From Chloroflexota bacterium (GTDB taxonomy: Bacteria > Chloroflexota > Anaerolineae > B4-G1), in the NCBI GenBank assembly GCA_012514315.1, contig JAAZAN010000111.1, positions 1 to 64,000 of the forward strand: a DNA stretch of 64,000 nucleotides. Reading direction: 5' to 3'. A program made the position numbers and the translations under genes. Every line of letters starts with the position of its first letter. Position 1 is the first letter of the stretch. Below, one piece after another: positions 1 to 9,479 of this stretch. The notes under the pieces are model-generated. The model was not told the origin of the DNA, did no database searches, and worked only from the letters and a program-made list of their open reading frames with translations.

Positions 1-272
1 GGGAGATTTGAGGGGCGCTGCTCCTAGTACGAGAGGACCGGAGTGGACGGACCGCTGGTGTGCCAGTTGTGTCGCCAGACGCACTGCTGGGTAGCTACGT
101 CCGGACGAGAGAACCGCTGAAAGCATCTAAGTGGGAAACTCGCCCCAAGATTAGATCCCCCACCGGATTAACCGGGTAAGACCGCCGGAAGAATACCGGT
201 TTGATAGGCGGGATGTGTAAGCACAGCAATGTGCTCAGCTAACCCGTACTAACGGTCGAGGGCTTAACACGT
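1..272 (+). rRNA. 23S ribosomal RNA, 3' end (5' part outside window)
   Basis: Sarcin-ricin loop AGTACGAGAGGACCGG near position 27 and typical 3' terminal 23S sequence ending ...CCCGTACTAACGGTCGAGGGCTTAAC; exact 3' end approximate. Confidence 0.96.
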
Positions 273-335
273 GATGTGGAGAACTTGGAGTTTTCGCACT
301 GTTCAGTTGACAACATAATATAGCGTTTTAGGAAG

Positions 336-459
336 TTCCCTGGTGATTATTGCGGTGAGGTCACACCCGGTCCCATCCCGAACCCGGAAGTTAAGCTCGC
401 CAGCGCCGATGGTACTTGGGGGGTAGCCCCCTGGGAGAGTAGGTCATTGCCAGGGAACT
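336..459 (+). rRNA. 5S ribosomal RNA
   Basis: TTCCCTGGTG...CACACCCGGTCCCATCCCGAACCCGGAAGTTAAG...GGGAGAGTAGGTCATTGCCAGGGAA; complementary ends; location just after 23S. Confidence 0.95.
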
Positions 460-546
460 TCTGTTTTCCAGCATTGATGCAGCGCCAGGTCGAGCTGCCC
501 TGTGACACACTAGGGCGCCTGTGTGACCGACCTATAGACGTTAAAG

Positions 547-580
547 AATCCCTCGGTGAAGAGCCGAGGGATTTCTCTTG
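547..580 (+). terminator. Putative rRNA operon terminator hairpin
   Basis: Perfect 10-bp stem AATCCCTCGG / CCGAGGGATT with 7-nt loop, followed by pyrimidine-rich TTCTCTTG. Confidence 0.65.
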
Positions 581-653
581 TCCGTATTCCGCGATGAACG
601 CGTGTGATGATCGCGAGCGATATTACATCTCGCGCGAGTAGATCGATAGAGCT

Positions 654-848
654 CTACTCCTCGGTGTCGCCAGCGTCTTCTTTGGATGTTTCCTTCGCAG
701 CCTTCTCTTCTGGGCCCGAAAGGCTCTTACGGAACTCCCGGATTCCCTCGCCGAGATCTTTGCCGAGCTTACCCAGCCGTCCCACACCGAAGATAAGCAG
801 GACGATCACCAGGACAATGATCAGTTCTACCGGACCAATTTTCGGCAT
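654..848 (-). CDS. tatA: TatA/E-family twin-arginine translocase subunit
   Basis: [43 protein letters not shown]: single TM plus amphipathic helix, canonical TatA/E. Confidence 0.92.
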   Translation of the reverse strand: MPKIGPVELIIVLVIVLLIFGVGRLGKLGKDLGEGIREFRKSLSGPEEKAAKETSKEDAGDTEE

Positions 849-877
849 ATCGCTTCCCTCCTTTGGTTTGGATTCTC

Positions 878-905
878 ATTATAACACACCTTCCAGCAAG
901 TTCAA
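878..905 (-). promoter_or_regulatory. Sigma70-like promoter for tatA
   Basis: Minus strand TTGAAC-N16-TATAAT. Confidence 0.6.
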
Positions 906-910
906 CTGAC

Positions 911-939
911 TTGCCATTCTGGAGCGAAGATGCTAGACT
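911..939 (+). promoter_or_regulatory. Sigma70-like promoter for dnaX
   Basis: TTGCCA-N17-TAGACT about 30 nt upstream of the dnaX start. Confidence 0.5.
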
Positions 940-968
940 GACACGGCATCCACCTCAGGAGGTTCCCA

Positions 969-2780
969 ATGGCAGCGCAGGCACTGTACCGTAAGTGGCG
1001 ACCGTCGACCTTTGATGAGGTCGTGGGGCAGGACCACGTTGTTCGGACGCTGCGCAACGCGTTGATCTCTGGCCGGATCCACCACGCATACCTATTTGCC
1101 GGTCCCCGCGGAACAGGGAAGACAACAACGGCTCGTCTGCTGGCGAAGGCGGTGAATTGCCTGGCGCCTGAGGATCAGCGGCCGTGTAATCAGTGCGCTA
1201 TCTGTCAGGCGGTCAACGAAGGACGCCTTCTTGATTTGATCGAGATCGATGCAGCTTCCAACACGGGGGTTGACGATGTGCGGGAGCTGAGGGAACGGGT
1301 CGGCTTTCGCCCGGGCGAGGCGCGCTACAAGGTCTATGTGATTGACGAAGTGCACATGCTGTCGACCTCAGCCTTCAACGCGCTGCTGAAGACGCTGGAG
1401 GAGCCCCCGCCCCACGCTATCTTCGTTCTGGCAACGACGGAGTCGCACAAGATCCCTGCGACCGTGCTTTCTCGATGCCAACGGTTCGATTTCCGCCGCA
1501 TTCCGGTGGGTGAGATAGTGGCCCGGCTGAGCGCGCTGGCTGGGCGCGAGGGGATTCAGGCCGATGCAGAGGCTCTGCTGCTGATCGCGCGTCAGGCGAC
1601 CGGCAGCATGCGGGATGCTGAAAGCCTTCTGGACCAACTCGCTGCCTATAATGGGGGACAGGTCAATGCCGACGGTGTTCGCGCCGCTCTGGGAACGGGG
1701 GCGGGTGAGACTGTACTGCAACTGGTCGATGCTTTGGCCGACGGAGATGTGGCGCAGGGGCTCAGTGTGATCAACCAGGCGTTGGATCAGGGTGCGGACG
1801 TGCGTCAGTTCGCGCGTCAGATTGTCGATCACCTGCGCACATTATTGCTGATGCGCCTGGAGTCCGGTGTGGAGATGTTTGGCTTTGCAGAGGACCTTCG
1901 ACCGAGGGTAGAGGCGCAGGCTGGCCGCTTCCCGGTCGGGCGATTGGCGCGTTTGATCCGATTGTTTAACCAGGCCGCGCTGGAGGCCCGTGGCGGGTGG
2001 CAGCCACAGTTGCCTCTGGAATTGGCGGTCGTCGAGGCCGTTGACCCTGCGGATGCCCCGGGAGGCACATCGACCGCTCCAGCGGCTGCGCCGGGGCGGG
2101 CCCGGTCGGTGGTGCAGAATCCGAGGGAACGACAGGCAGGAACTGCCGCTGGTGAAGCCAGCGGGACGGTATCCGCGACACAAGCGCAGCGGCCAGCCCT
2201 TTCGGATGGACCGGGATCGCGCCGGACAGAGCAACCCGCTATAGCTATTCGCGAAGAGGGAGATGCCTATCGTGCAACGGCATCACGCGTCGGCGCGTCA
2301 ACACGTGACGCGTCAGTATCTGGTGTCCCAGGAACTGACAGGTCAGACGGTGACGTCCCGAACTGCCTCCCGTTGACCGTTGAGAGTCTGAAGTCGCAGT
2401 GGGACGATCTCCTCCGGGCATTGCGCGAGCGGAACCTGTCGCTGGAAGCACTGATGCGTTCGTGTGAACCGGTCGGAGTGGATGGGGATGTCATCGTGCT
2501 CGGCTTCGCGTACGGTCTGCATCGCGGTAAGGTGGAGACGAACGAGAACAAGCAGATGGTGGAGGATGCTCTCAGCGATCTGGCCGGGCGGAGGTGTCGC
2601 GCTCAGTGTGTGTTACTGAATGACGTGAACGGCACAGAGCCAGCGACGCGATCGGCGGCGCAATCTGAGGCGCCTGGCGGCGCCGATCTCTCGATCCAGG
2701 AACTGATGGAGCGGGATCCGCTGGTCCGGACGGCCGTCGAGGACCTGGGTGCACGGGTCGTGACATCCCGGCAGCAGTAA
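969..2780 (+). CDS. dnaX: DNA polymerase III subunit gamma/tau
   Basis: ALYRKWRPSTFDEVVGQDHVVRTLRNAL, Walker A GPRGTGKTTTARLLAKAVNC, zinc-binding Cys, DEVHMLSTSAFNALLKTLEEPP. Confidence 0.97.
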   Translation: MAAQALYRKWRPSTFDEVVGQDHVVRTLRNALISGRIHHAYLFAGPRGTGKTTTARLLAKAVNCLAPEDQRPCNQCAICQAVNEGRLLDLIEIDAASNTGVDDVRELRERVGFRPGEARYKVYVIDEVHMLSTSAFNALLKTLEEPPPHAIFVLATTESHKIPATVLSRCQRFDFRRIPVGEIVARLSALAGREGIQADAEALLLIARQATGSMRDAESLLDQLAAYNGGQVNADGVRAALGTGAGETVLQLVDALADGDVAQGLSVINQALDQGADVRQFARQIVDHLRTLLLMRLESGVEMFGFAEDLRPRVEAQAGRFPVGRLARLIRLFNQAALEARGGWQPQLPLELAVVEAVDPADAPGGTSTAPAAAPGRARSVVQNPRERQAGTAAGEASGTVSATQAQRPALSDGPGSRRTEQPAIAIREEGDAYRATASRVGASTRDASVSGVPGTDRSDGDVPNCLPLTVESLKSQWDDLLRALRERNLSLEALMRSCEPVGVDGDVIVLGFAYGLHRGKVETNENKQMVEDALSDLAGRRCRAQCVLLNDVNGTEPATRSAAQSEAPGGADLSIQELMERDPLVRTAVEDLGARVVTSRQQ

Positions 2781-2813
2781 ACGTTCACGGTAGCTGATCT
2801 CGTAGGAGGGACT

Positions 2814-3170
2814 ATGTCGAAGGGGAAAAGTCGTAGGATGGGTGGTCTGAAGGGCATGGGCGGCGGCGGGTCTAACATGCTTCAGCAGTTGCAGAGCCTT
2901 CAGGAAGACGTGTTGAAGGCGCAGGATGAGCTCGCCGCGATGAGTGTTACGGCGACGGCAGGCGGCGGAGCGGTTACAGCGGTTATCAGTGGCGAGCGTC
3001 GCGTTGTTTCTGTCACGATCCAGCCCGAAGTAGTCGATCCAGATGATGTGGAGATGTTGCAGGACCTGATCGTCGCGGCCGTAAATGATGGAATGGATCA
3101 GATCGACAAAGCTGCTGCCGAGCGCATGTCGGCGTTCACCGGTGGCCTCAATATCCCCGGACTGGCATAG
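2814..3170 (+). CDS. YbaB/EbfC family nucleoid-associated protein
   Basis: Size, VSVTIQPEVVDPDDVEMLQDLIVAAVNDG motif; between dnaX and recR as in many bacteria. Confidence 0.93.
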   Translation: MSKGKSRRMGGLKGMGGGGSNMLQQLQSLQEDVLKAQDELAAMSVTATAGGGAVTAVISGERRVVSVTIQPEVVDPDDVEMLQDLIVAAVNDGMDQIDKAAAERMSAFTGGLNIPGLA

Positions 3171-3184
3171 ATCGGAGTCGGACG

Positions 3185-3784
3185 ATGGAAGCGACCCCTG
3201 CCTCGGTCACGAAGCTCATTGATGAGCTATCCGAGCTGCCCGGCGTTGGTCGCAAGACGGCGGCGCGGCTGACGTTCTTTCTGCTACGCAACCAGAACGA
3301 CCTGGCTGAACGCCTGGCCACCGCGCTGCATGATCTCAAGGAACGCACACGGTTCTGTTCGGTGTGCTACAATATCACAGAGGATGATCCGTGCCCGATC
3401 TGCTCGAACCCCGACCGCGACCCCCGTGTTCTGTGTGTCGTTGAGGAACCCCTGGCGGTGATCGCGCTGGAACAGGCCGGGGTTTTTCGTGGCGTCTACC
3501 ATGTCCTGCACGGGGTGTTGTCGCCGTCCCAGGGTATGTTTGTCGAAAACCTGCGTATCGGTGAGCTGGTAACGCGCGTGCGAGGCGGGGATGTGGACGA
3601 GATCATCCTGGCTACGAATCCCACCAGTGAAGGGGATTGGACGGCCTCGTACTTGCTGACACAACTGCATCCGCTGGGAGTCAGGGTGACCCGCCTGGGG
3701 CGCGGCTTGCCGGTGGGTGGCGATCTCGAGTATGCGGATTCGGTCACGCTCACGCGCGCGCTTGAGGGACGCGAGACGATATGA
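3185..3784 (+). CDS. recR: Recombination mediator RecR
   Basis: LIDELSELPGVGRKTAARLTFFLL, C-x2-C...C-x2-C zinc finger, Toprim LCVVEEPLAVIALEQAG. Confidence 0.97.
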   Translation: MEATPASVTKLIDELSELPGVGRKTAARLTFFLLRNQNDLAERLATALHDLKERTRFCSVCYNITEDDPCPICSNPDRDPRVLCVVEEPLAVIALEQAGVFRGVYHVLHGVLSPSQGMFVENLRIGELVTRVRGGDVDEIILATNPTSEGDWTASYLLTQLHPLGVRVTRLGRGLPVGGDLEYADSVTLTRALEGRETI

Positions 3785-3834
3785 CATAGCCAGCGCAGAG
3801 ATGGCGCCCCGCAGCGCTGGCACCTCTTAGGCAC

Positions 3835-6213
3835 ATGACGCTCGTATACCTGGTCGTTGCCTGGCTTGCCGGTATTGTCTGCTGGTCATGGCTGGATCTT
3901 CCCTGGCCTATACTCCCCGTGTTGGGGCTGGCCGCGCTGACCGGCCGAGTCGCTGGGCGGAATAATGTGTCACTGCGGATCGGTAGCGCCTGTGTGTTCG
4001 CTTTCGTCCTTGGGGCAGGGCGCTTGCTGTTGGACTCCCCGCATGTGGATCAGGGCCGCATAGCGCTCTACAATGACACCGGCTGGGTGACAGTGGACGG
4101 GGTGGTGATTGAGGATCCCGACGAGCGTGACACGACGACCCATCTCGTTCTGCGTGTCGAACGCATGACGCTCGCGGATGGCGTCTGGCAAGACGCGAGT
4201 GGTCGGGTGCTGGTAATCGCATCGCGTTATCCTGCGTTCGAATATGGCGACCGCCTGCGCGTCCACGGGCAGCCGCGAACACCGCCGGTGTTGGACGACT
4301 TCTCTTATCGGGACTACCTGGCACGTCGGCATATCTACACGCTGATCCGTCGGCCCCGGATTACACGTCTGGCCGGGAACCAGGCATCCTCTCTGCTGCA
4401 CCTTCTATATCGTTTTCGTCACCACGCCAGGGCCGTCGTCGCTGGCATTCTGCCCGAGCCGCAGGCGGCTCTCTTGAGCGGTATCTTGCTGGGCATCGAG
4501 TCGGGTATTCCAGCCGATCTGATGGACGCGTTCTCGGCGACCGGGGCGACGCATATCATCGCGATCTCGGGATTCAACCTCACGCTTCTCTCCGGCGTGA
4601 TCTCCGGCGTGGCGCGGCGATTGGTGGGCCGGCGGCGCTCATTCTGGCTGGCCGTCGCCGTGTTGGGCATCTACACGGTATTCGTCGGCGGATCATCTGC
4701 TGTGGTACGCGCGGCCTGGATGGGCGTGATGGTGCTCCTGGCGCGCCATATCGGCCGTCCAGCGTACGCGCCGACAGCGATCGCGGCGGCCGCACTGGTG
4801 ATGACTGCCACGAATCCGAACTGCCTTTGGGACGTGGGTTTCCAGCTGAGCTTCGCTGCAACCGCGGGTCTCTTGCTTTACGCGCGCCCGTTGGAGCGAT
4901 GGGCCGCTAGATGGCTGGAGCGTGTGCTCTCTGAGGAGGTCGCACAACGGATGGTGGATCTGGTCAGTGACGGAGTGTTGGTGACACTCGCGGCGCTCGT
5001 CACGACGATGCCCGTCATCCTCTATCACTTCGGACAACTGTCGCTGGTGACGCTGCTGACCAACGTGTTGATTCTGCCAGTGCAGCCGGCGGTGCTCATG
5101 TGGGGAGGGTGCGCCACGCTGTTGGCATTGGTGGTGCGTCCGCTGGGCCAGGCGATGGCCTGGATCGCCTGGGTGTTCCTAACCTACACGATCGAGGCCG
5201 TGCGGCTGACCGCGCGGGTTCCGTACGCGGCAGTGCCGGTCCGGATCGGCCCCACTCCGCTCGTCATATACTATGCCGGTCTGCTCGCAGTGACGTGGTG
5301 GTGGTCACGATCGGCGGAGCGGCGTAAAGAGATCATCGCGGTGTGGCGACCGCGGCTGGCGGCTCGAGTAAGCGCCGGGGTAACGGTTGGGGCTGGCCTG
5401 GTCCTGTTGGTGCTGGGACTCGGCGCCTGGCGGACGCTGCCCGATGGACGGCTCCACGTAGTGTTCCTCGACGTAGGGCAGGGCGACGCGATCTTCATCC
5501 AGACGCCGTCTGGGCGGCAAGTGCTGATCGACGGTGGGCCGGGTGAAGCGGCGCTGTTGAGTCAGTTGGGACGCCGCATGCCGTTCTGGGATCGGACGCT
5601 GGATCTGGTGCTGCTGACCCATTCGGACGCCGACCACGTGACTGGGCTGGTCCCAGTGCTGCAGCGGTTCGACATCTCCGTGTTGATCTTCCAGCAGGAG
5701 GAAGTGCGTTCGGCGGTCTACGCCGCGTGGCTGGAAGCGGCGACGGTCGAAGGGGCGGTGATCCACACTGGCGAGGCGGGGTTGCACGTTGCGCTGGACG
5801 AGGGAGTGGAACTGACGGTGTTGCATCCATCGTCTACGGAGGCGAGTCCCAACGATAGTTCAGTCGTAACGCGGTTGACGTACGGAGATGTCTCGGTGCT
5901 GTTAACAGGCGATATTGGAGCAACGGTCGAACGGTCGCTGGTGGCACAGGGTGTGACGCTGGACAGCACGGTGTTGAAGGTAGCGCATCATGGAAGCTGT
6001 ACCTCGACGACACCGGAGTTTCTGGACGCGGTGACGCCGGATGTCGCAGTGATCAGCGTCGGGGCCGACAACGATCTGGGATTGCCATGCGAGGATGTGT
6101 TGATGCGGCTGGGGCCAGTCTATCGCACCGATGTGCACGGATCGGTGGAGCTGATTACGGATGGGAGCCGGGTCTGGGTGCAGACGGAGCAGGAGATGGG
6201 ACCGGTGGAGTAG
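3835..6213 (+). CDS. comEC: DNA internalization-related competence protein ComEC/Rec2
   Basis: DUF4131-like N-terminus, multi-TM Competence domain (ATHIIAISGFNLTLLSG), C-terminal metallo-beta-lactamase domain (VFLDVGQGDAIFIQTPSGRQVLIDGG, THSDADHVTGL). Confidence 0.95.
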   Translation: MTLVYLVVAWLAGIVCWSWLDLPWPILPVLGLAALTGRVAGRNNVSLRIGSACVFAFVLGAGRLLLDSPHVDQGRIALYNDTGWVTVDGVVIEDPDERDTTTHLVLRVERMTLADGVWQDASGRVLVIASRYPAFEYGDRLRVHGQPRTPPVLDDFSYRDYLARRHIYTLIRRPRITRLAGNQASSLLHLLYRFRHHARAVVAGILPEPQAALLSGILLGIESGIPADLMDAFSATGATHIIAISGFNLTLLSGVISGVARRLVGRRRSFWLAVAVLGIYTVFVGGSSAVVRAAWMGVMVLLARHIGRPAYAPTAIAAAALVMTATNPNCLWDVGFQLSFAATAGLLLYARPLERWAARWLERVLSEEVAQRMVDLVSDGVLVTLAALVTTMPVILYHFGQLSLVTLLTNVLILPVQPAVLMWGGCATLLALVVRPLGQAMAWIAWVFLTYTIEAVRLTARVPYAAVPVRIGPTPLVIYYAGLLAVTWWWSRSAERRKEIIAVWRPRLAARVSAGVTVGAGLVLLVLGLGAWRTLPDGRLHVVFLDVGQGDAIFIQTPSGRQVLIDGGPGEAALLSQLGRRMPFWDRTLDLVLLTHSDADHVTGLVPVLQRFDISVLIFQQEEVRSAVYAAWLEAATVEGAVIHTGEAGLHVALDEGVELTVLHPSSTEASPNDSSVVTRLTYGDVSVLLTGDIGATVERSLVAQGVTLDSTVLKVAHHGSCTSTTPEFLDAVTPDVAVISVGADNDLGLPCEDVLMRLGPVYRTDVHGSVELITDGSRVWVQTEQEMGPVE

Positions 6214-6754
6214 CCCGACTTGGGGCTAGAACTGCCCAGAGGAGCGAATCGTATCACGGTACCACCGAAGAAAGGCGGTCCCTCACACCAAGACACGATG
6301 GCACGCAGAGAGAGTTCATCAACGCTCGGCGCAAGCGCAGCCCCGAGGTTCCTCAGTATGCAGCGCGATACACGTTTTGGCAGATGGATCAACCGTTGGT
6401 ACGTGTACCCGAACAGCTCACCAGTTTCATGTCAGAGATGGACGCGGCGTGTCGAAGGAGAACGTGGAGCGATAGCAGATCTCGTGCCCGCGTGCGCTGG
6501 AGGTGACAGCCTGGCTCGCCGACAGCGGACCCACCGAGTCAGTTACGGGGTTCGCGACCACGCCGGATTGCGCTGCTGTCAGCCAGGCACAATCTGTCGC
6601 CAACCCACCGGCGCCTATGCATGCGGCGGCGTGGTATAGCACCCACGACTGATGCGGCAAGATCCTTCTGTCTTCAGGAGCAAAGCTGTGACGAAGGACC
6701 GCACTGGTGGCGCCCCTGTGTGTGTTGGTGATGCGCGGCGCCAAGGGTGTAGCG

Positions 6755-7168
6755 ATGCCGGAAATCACCACTTTTCTGATGTTCGATGGCGAGGCTGAGG
6801 AGGGTATGCGTTTCTACATCTCCCTGTGCGAGCAATCGGAGACGCTGAGCATCAGCAAGCGTGGGCCGGACCAGGACGGTGTTGAGGGGACTGTCCGACA
6901 CGCGACACTAACTCTGTCCCGGCAGGAGTTCAGGGCCATCGACAGCGCCGTTAAGCACGGCTTCACGTTTGCACCCGTCGTCTCTCTGTACGTGAGATAC
7001 GATACGGAGGAGGAAATCGACAGGCTGTTCGGGAGGCTGTCGCAAGGAGGAGACGTGCTCACGCCATTGGCGGCCTATCCATTTGAGGAGAAGTTCAGCT
7101 GGGTTGCAGATCGATATAGCGTCTCGTGGCAGCTCAGTCTTGCCTGGCCGATTAGCCCACGGAGCTGA
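6755..7168 (+). CDS. VOC-superfamily PhnB-like (3-demethylubiquinone methyltransferase-like) protein
   Basis: MPEITTFLMFDGEAEEGMRFYISLC...EFRAIDSA...FTFAPVVSLYVRYDTEEEIDRLFGRLSQGG...WVADRYSVSWQLSL; start set to internal ATG at 6755. Confidence 0.85.
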   Translation: MPEITTFLMFDGEAEEGMRFYISLCEQSETLSISKRGPDQDGVEGTVRHATLTLSRQEFRAIDSAVKHGFTFAPVVSLYVRYDTEEEIDRLFGRLSQGGDVLTPLAAYPFEEKFSWVADRYSVSWQLSLAWPISPRS

Positions 7169-7252
7169 GGGGGCGAGGCAGCCAAGACGCGGCGCCCGGT
7201 GGCGCCAGCACCGGTCTGGCATCTGTAACCAGGAGCCGGCTAGACAGAGGGG

Positions 7253-7360
7253 GTGAATATGCAGGCAGTGACTTCGCAGGACGGAACCTCCATTGCGTTC
7301 GGTCGGCTGGGTGATGGGCCGCCGGTCATCCTCGTGTGTGGCGGATCGACGGACCGGTCG
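7253..7360 (+). pseudogene. N-terminal fragment of an alpha/beta hydrolase
   Basis: MNMQAVTSQDGTSIAFGRLGDGPPVILVCGGSTDR resembles alpha/beta-hydrolase N-termini; similarity collapses after about 35 aa near a C8 tract. Confidence 0.6.
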
Positions 7361-7522
7361 CCGAGAGCCTGGGCTGCGTCGCGGAGGTCCCCCCCCGGAC
7401 TCACGAGGCGTCCGACGAGGGCGTGCTCCTGGTTGACGATCAGAGCCGCGCCGCTGCGGATGCTCTCCAGGCGGCGAAGGCGGCTGGAGAGCATCGTACA
7501 GGCGTTGTGAGACGCCGGCCGC

Positions 7523-8417
7523 CGTTTCTATATCTGTAGCGTGACGAATAGCCTGACTGCTGCTGCGGTCCTTCAACTGGTGGAGCAAGGAGTATGTCAT
7601 GCTCGACGCGCCTATCCAGACCTATCTCCCTCAGATACCTCTGGATATTGCTGTCACCGTTCGGCGCCTTCTCAATCACACCGGTGGCATTCCTGACTAT
7701 GGTGGGTTGCCAGCATATTATGAGGCATTGAAGGCGGATCCGACCCGCCCGTGGACACCGGATGAATTTCTCACCGCCACGTTGACGGAAGGATTGGTGT
7801 TCATCCCTGGAGAGGATTGGCGATATTCGAACATCGGTTTCCTCCTACTTCGTCAGGTGATCGAAACGGTCCGGCGGACCTCGCTCCGCACGGCGCTGCA
7901 AGAACGCATCTTCGCACCACTCGGTCTTCGGCGCACTTTCGTTGCACAGACGCTCGATGATGCACGGCAGTTGACTCCGGGCTACAGTGCGTTCTTCGCG
8001 CCAGACGACTCATTGCAGGATATTCAGTCATTGTATCATCCGGGGTGGGTGTCCCACGGCGTTGTGATCTCCACGGCATCGGATCTGGCCTTGGTCATCG
8101 ATGCGCTCTTTACGGGCCGGTTGATTACCTCACAGAGCCGCGATGCCATGTTTGAAGCAGTCGACGTGGCAGTGGACGCCCCGTTTTTCCGGCATCCGTC
8201 CTATGGTCTGGGAGTGATGATTGATCACGAGTCGCGCTATGGCGTCATGGCCGGGCATGGGGGTGGAGGTCCGGGGTACTCAGCAGGGGCGCTCGATCTA
8301 CCGGACGTTCACGGAAGGTGGGTTACCAGCGTCGCGTTGGCCAATCGCGACGGGAACGATCTTGGGTTGGAGATGGCGTTCACGATGGGGATGATCGTAG
8401 GCGATATGTTGGGTTGA
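7523..8417 (+). pseudogene. Serine beta-lactamase (class C/PBP4*)-family pseudogene
   Basis: Frame-1 remnant RFYICSVTNSLTAAAVLQLVEQG (SxxK expected, SVTN found), then +1 shift into MLDAPIQTYLPQIPLDIAVTVRRLLNHTGGIPDY...WRYSNIGFLLL (YxN box) up to 8417. Confidence 0.75.
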
Positions 8418-8526
8418 CTGCTGTTGCGGCGCCAACGCGTGTAGCGGCCTAATGTGATGTTGGGTCAATACGATACATCTCCTAGATGGGGGGTGAGGCG
8501 GATTCCTGGGCGACAGACGCACAAAG

Positions 8527-8551
8527 AGACCGCTCCAATAAGGAGTGGTCT
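8527..8551. terminator. Putative bidirectional hairpin between convergent units
   Basis: AGACCGCTCC-AATAA-GGAGTGGTCT, 10-bp stem with one G-T pair; no clear T-tract. Confidence 0.4.
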
Positions 8552-8621
8552 GACGTTACGGTGTTGTCCTGCAGGGACGCACTATTCTAGTCTTCAGAAG
8601 CGCCGGGTGATGACGTTCAGG

Positions 8622-9360
8622 CTATTCCCCGGCGCCACAGTGCCGCTCGAAGACGGCCAGCAGTGCCTCGATCTCCTCTTCGGCAAGATCCGCGGGTGTC
8701 CGTGCCAGCGCCCGTTGACCTTGAACGTCTTTTCCCTGGAACTGCTTCACCTCAACAGCCAGCAGCTCCACGTTGGTCATTTCCGCGTTGAGGAACTCCA
8801 CCAGGCGGCGATGCTCCTTCGGCGTGCGATCGGCCACGAACACGAGGCGCACGCGGTGGTCACGAAGGTTCCTGTCGACGCGTTCTCAGGACGCTTCGAT
8901 GGCGTCAGGCTCGGTGGTATCCAGAAGGTCCGCGATCTCGTCGTTGAGAGAGCCCGAGTCGTTCAGCTCGTTCGGCGGCTGCCTGACGGAGGCGGTCCAG
9001 GGCCCAGTACTCGCTGCCGTTCGCGGCATAATCCAGCATCCGGGCGATGACTTCTCGACGGGCGCGGGTGTCGCTGGCCCGTTTGCATTCCACGAAGGTG
9101 GGTATGCCATCCTGGTCCAGGAAGAGATGGTCAAGGCTCCAACGGGTTCCCCCTGCCACGTCCCCTGGAACGCCCAGCTCGCGCGCGACCAGGAGCCACC
9201 GTCTGGGGTTCTCCGGATCGATCTGGTCGCCGGGCAGCAGGTGGGGGTACTGGGCCAGGTAGTTCTGAGTTACGCTCTCGCGCACGTACTTGGTCTCCTC
9301 CAGTTCGACCAGGGCGTCCCCGCTCTTGCCAACCAGGTAGATCTTGGGTCTGTGGGCCAT
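8622..9360 (-). pseudogene. PD-(D/E)XK-like (NucS/DUF91-like) nuclease pseudogene
   Basis: Intact N-part MAHRPKIYLVGKSGDALVELEETKYV...LLPGDQIDPENPRRWLLVAREL...WSLDHLFLDQDGIPTFVECKRASDTRARREVIARMLDYAANGSEYW; frameshift near 8945-8960; in-frame TGA just before ERVDRNLRDHRVRLVFVADRTPKEHRRLVEFLNAEM. Confidence 0.8.
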
Positions 9361-9479
9361 ATCGGCCTCCAGTGGACCACCCTCCGAAGCAGAGGACATC
9401 GAGTGCGTGACGAACCTCCCCACATCAGCACGCCCGTTCAGCTGGACATGCCGACGCGGGGAGGCTCTGCTGCTCGCAA

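Noticed and set aside
447-641. 64-aa ORF overlapping the 5S rRNA 3' end
   Set aside because: Overlaps 5S rRNA and the terminator hairpin; not a plausible gene.
969-2780. Programmed frameshift in dnaX giving gamma and tau
   Set aside because: No A-rich slippery heptamer followed by a stem was seen in the CDS.
6220-6700. Small ORFs in the gap after comEC
   Set aside because: No family resemblance or RBS; probably decayed non-coding sequence next to the pseudogene zone.
6908-7600. 230-aa minus-strand ORF
   Set aside because: Arg/Pro/Ser-rich composition, overlaps the VOC gene and pseudogenes, no recognisable motif.
8886-8895. TGA in the nuclease gene as selenocysteine or Trp recoding
   Set aside because: A separate frameshift lies upstream in the same gene and other CDSs in the window use TGA as a stop, so pseudogenisation is simpler.
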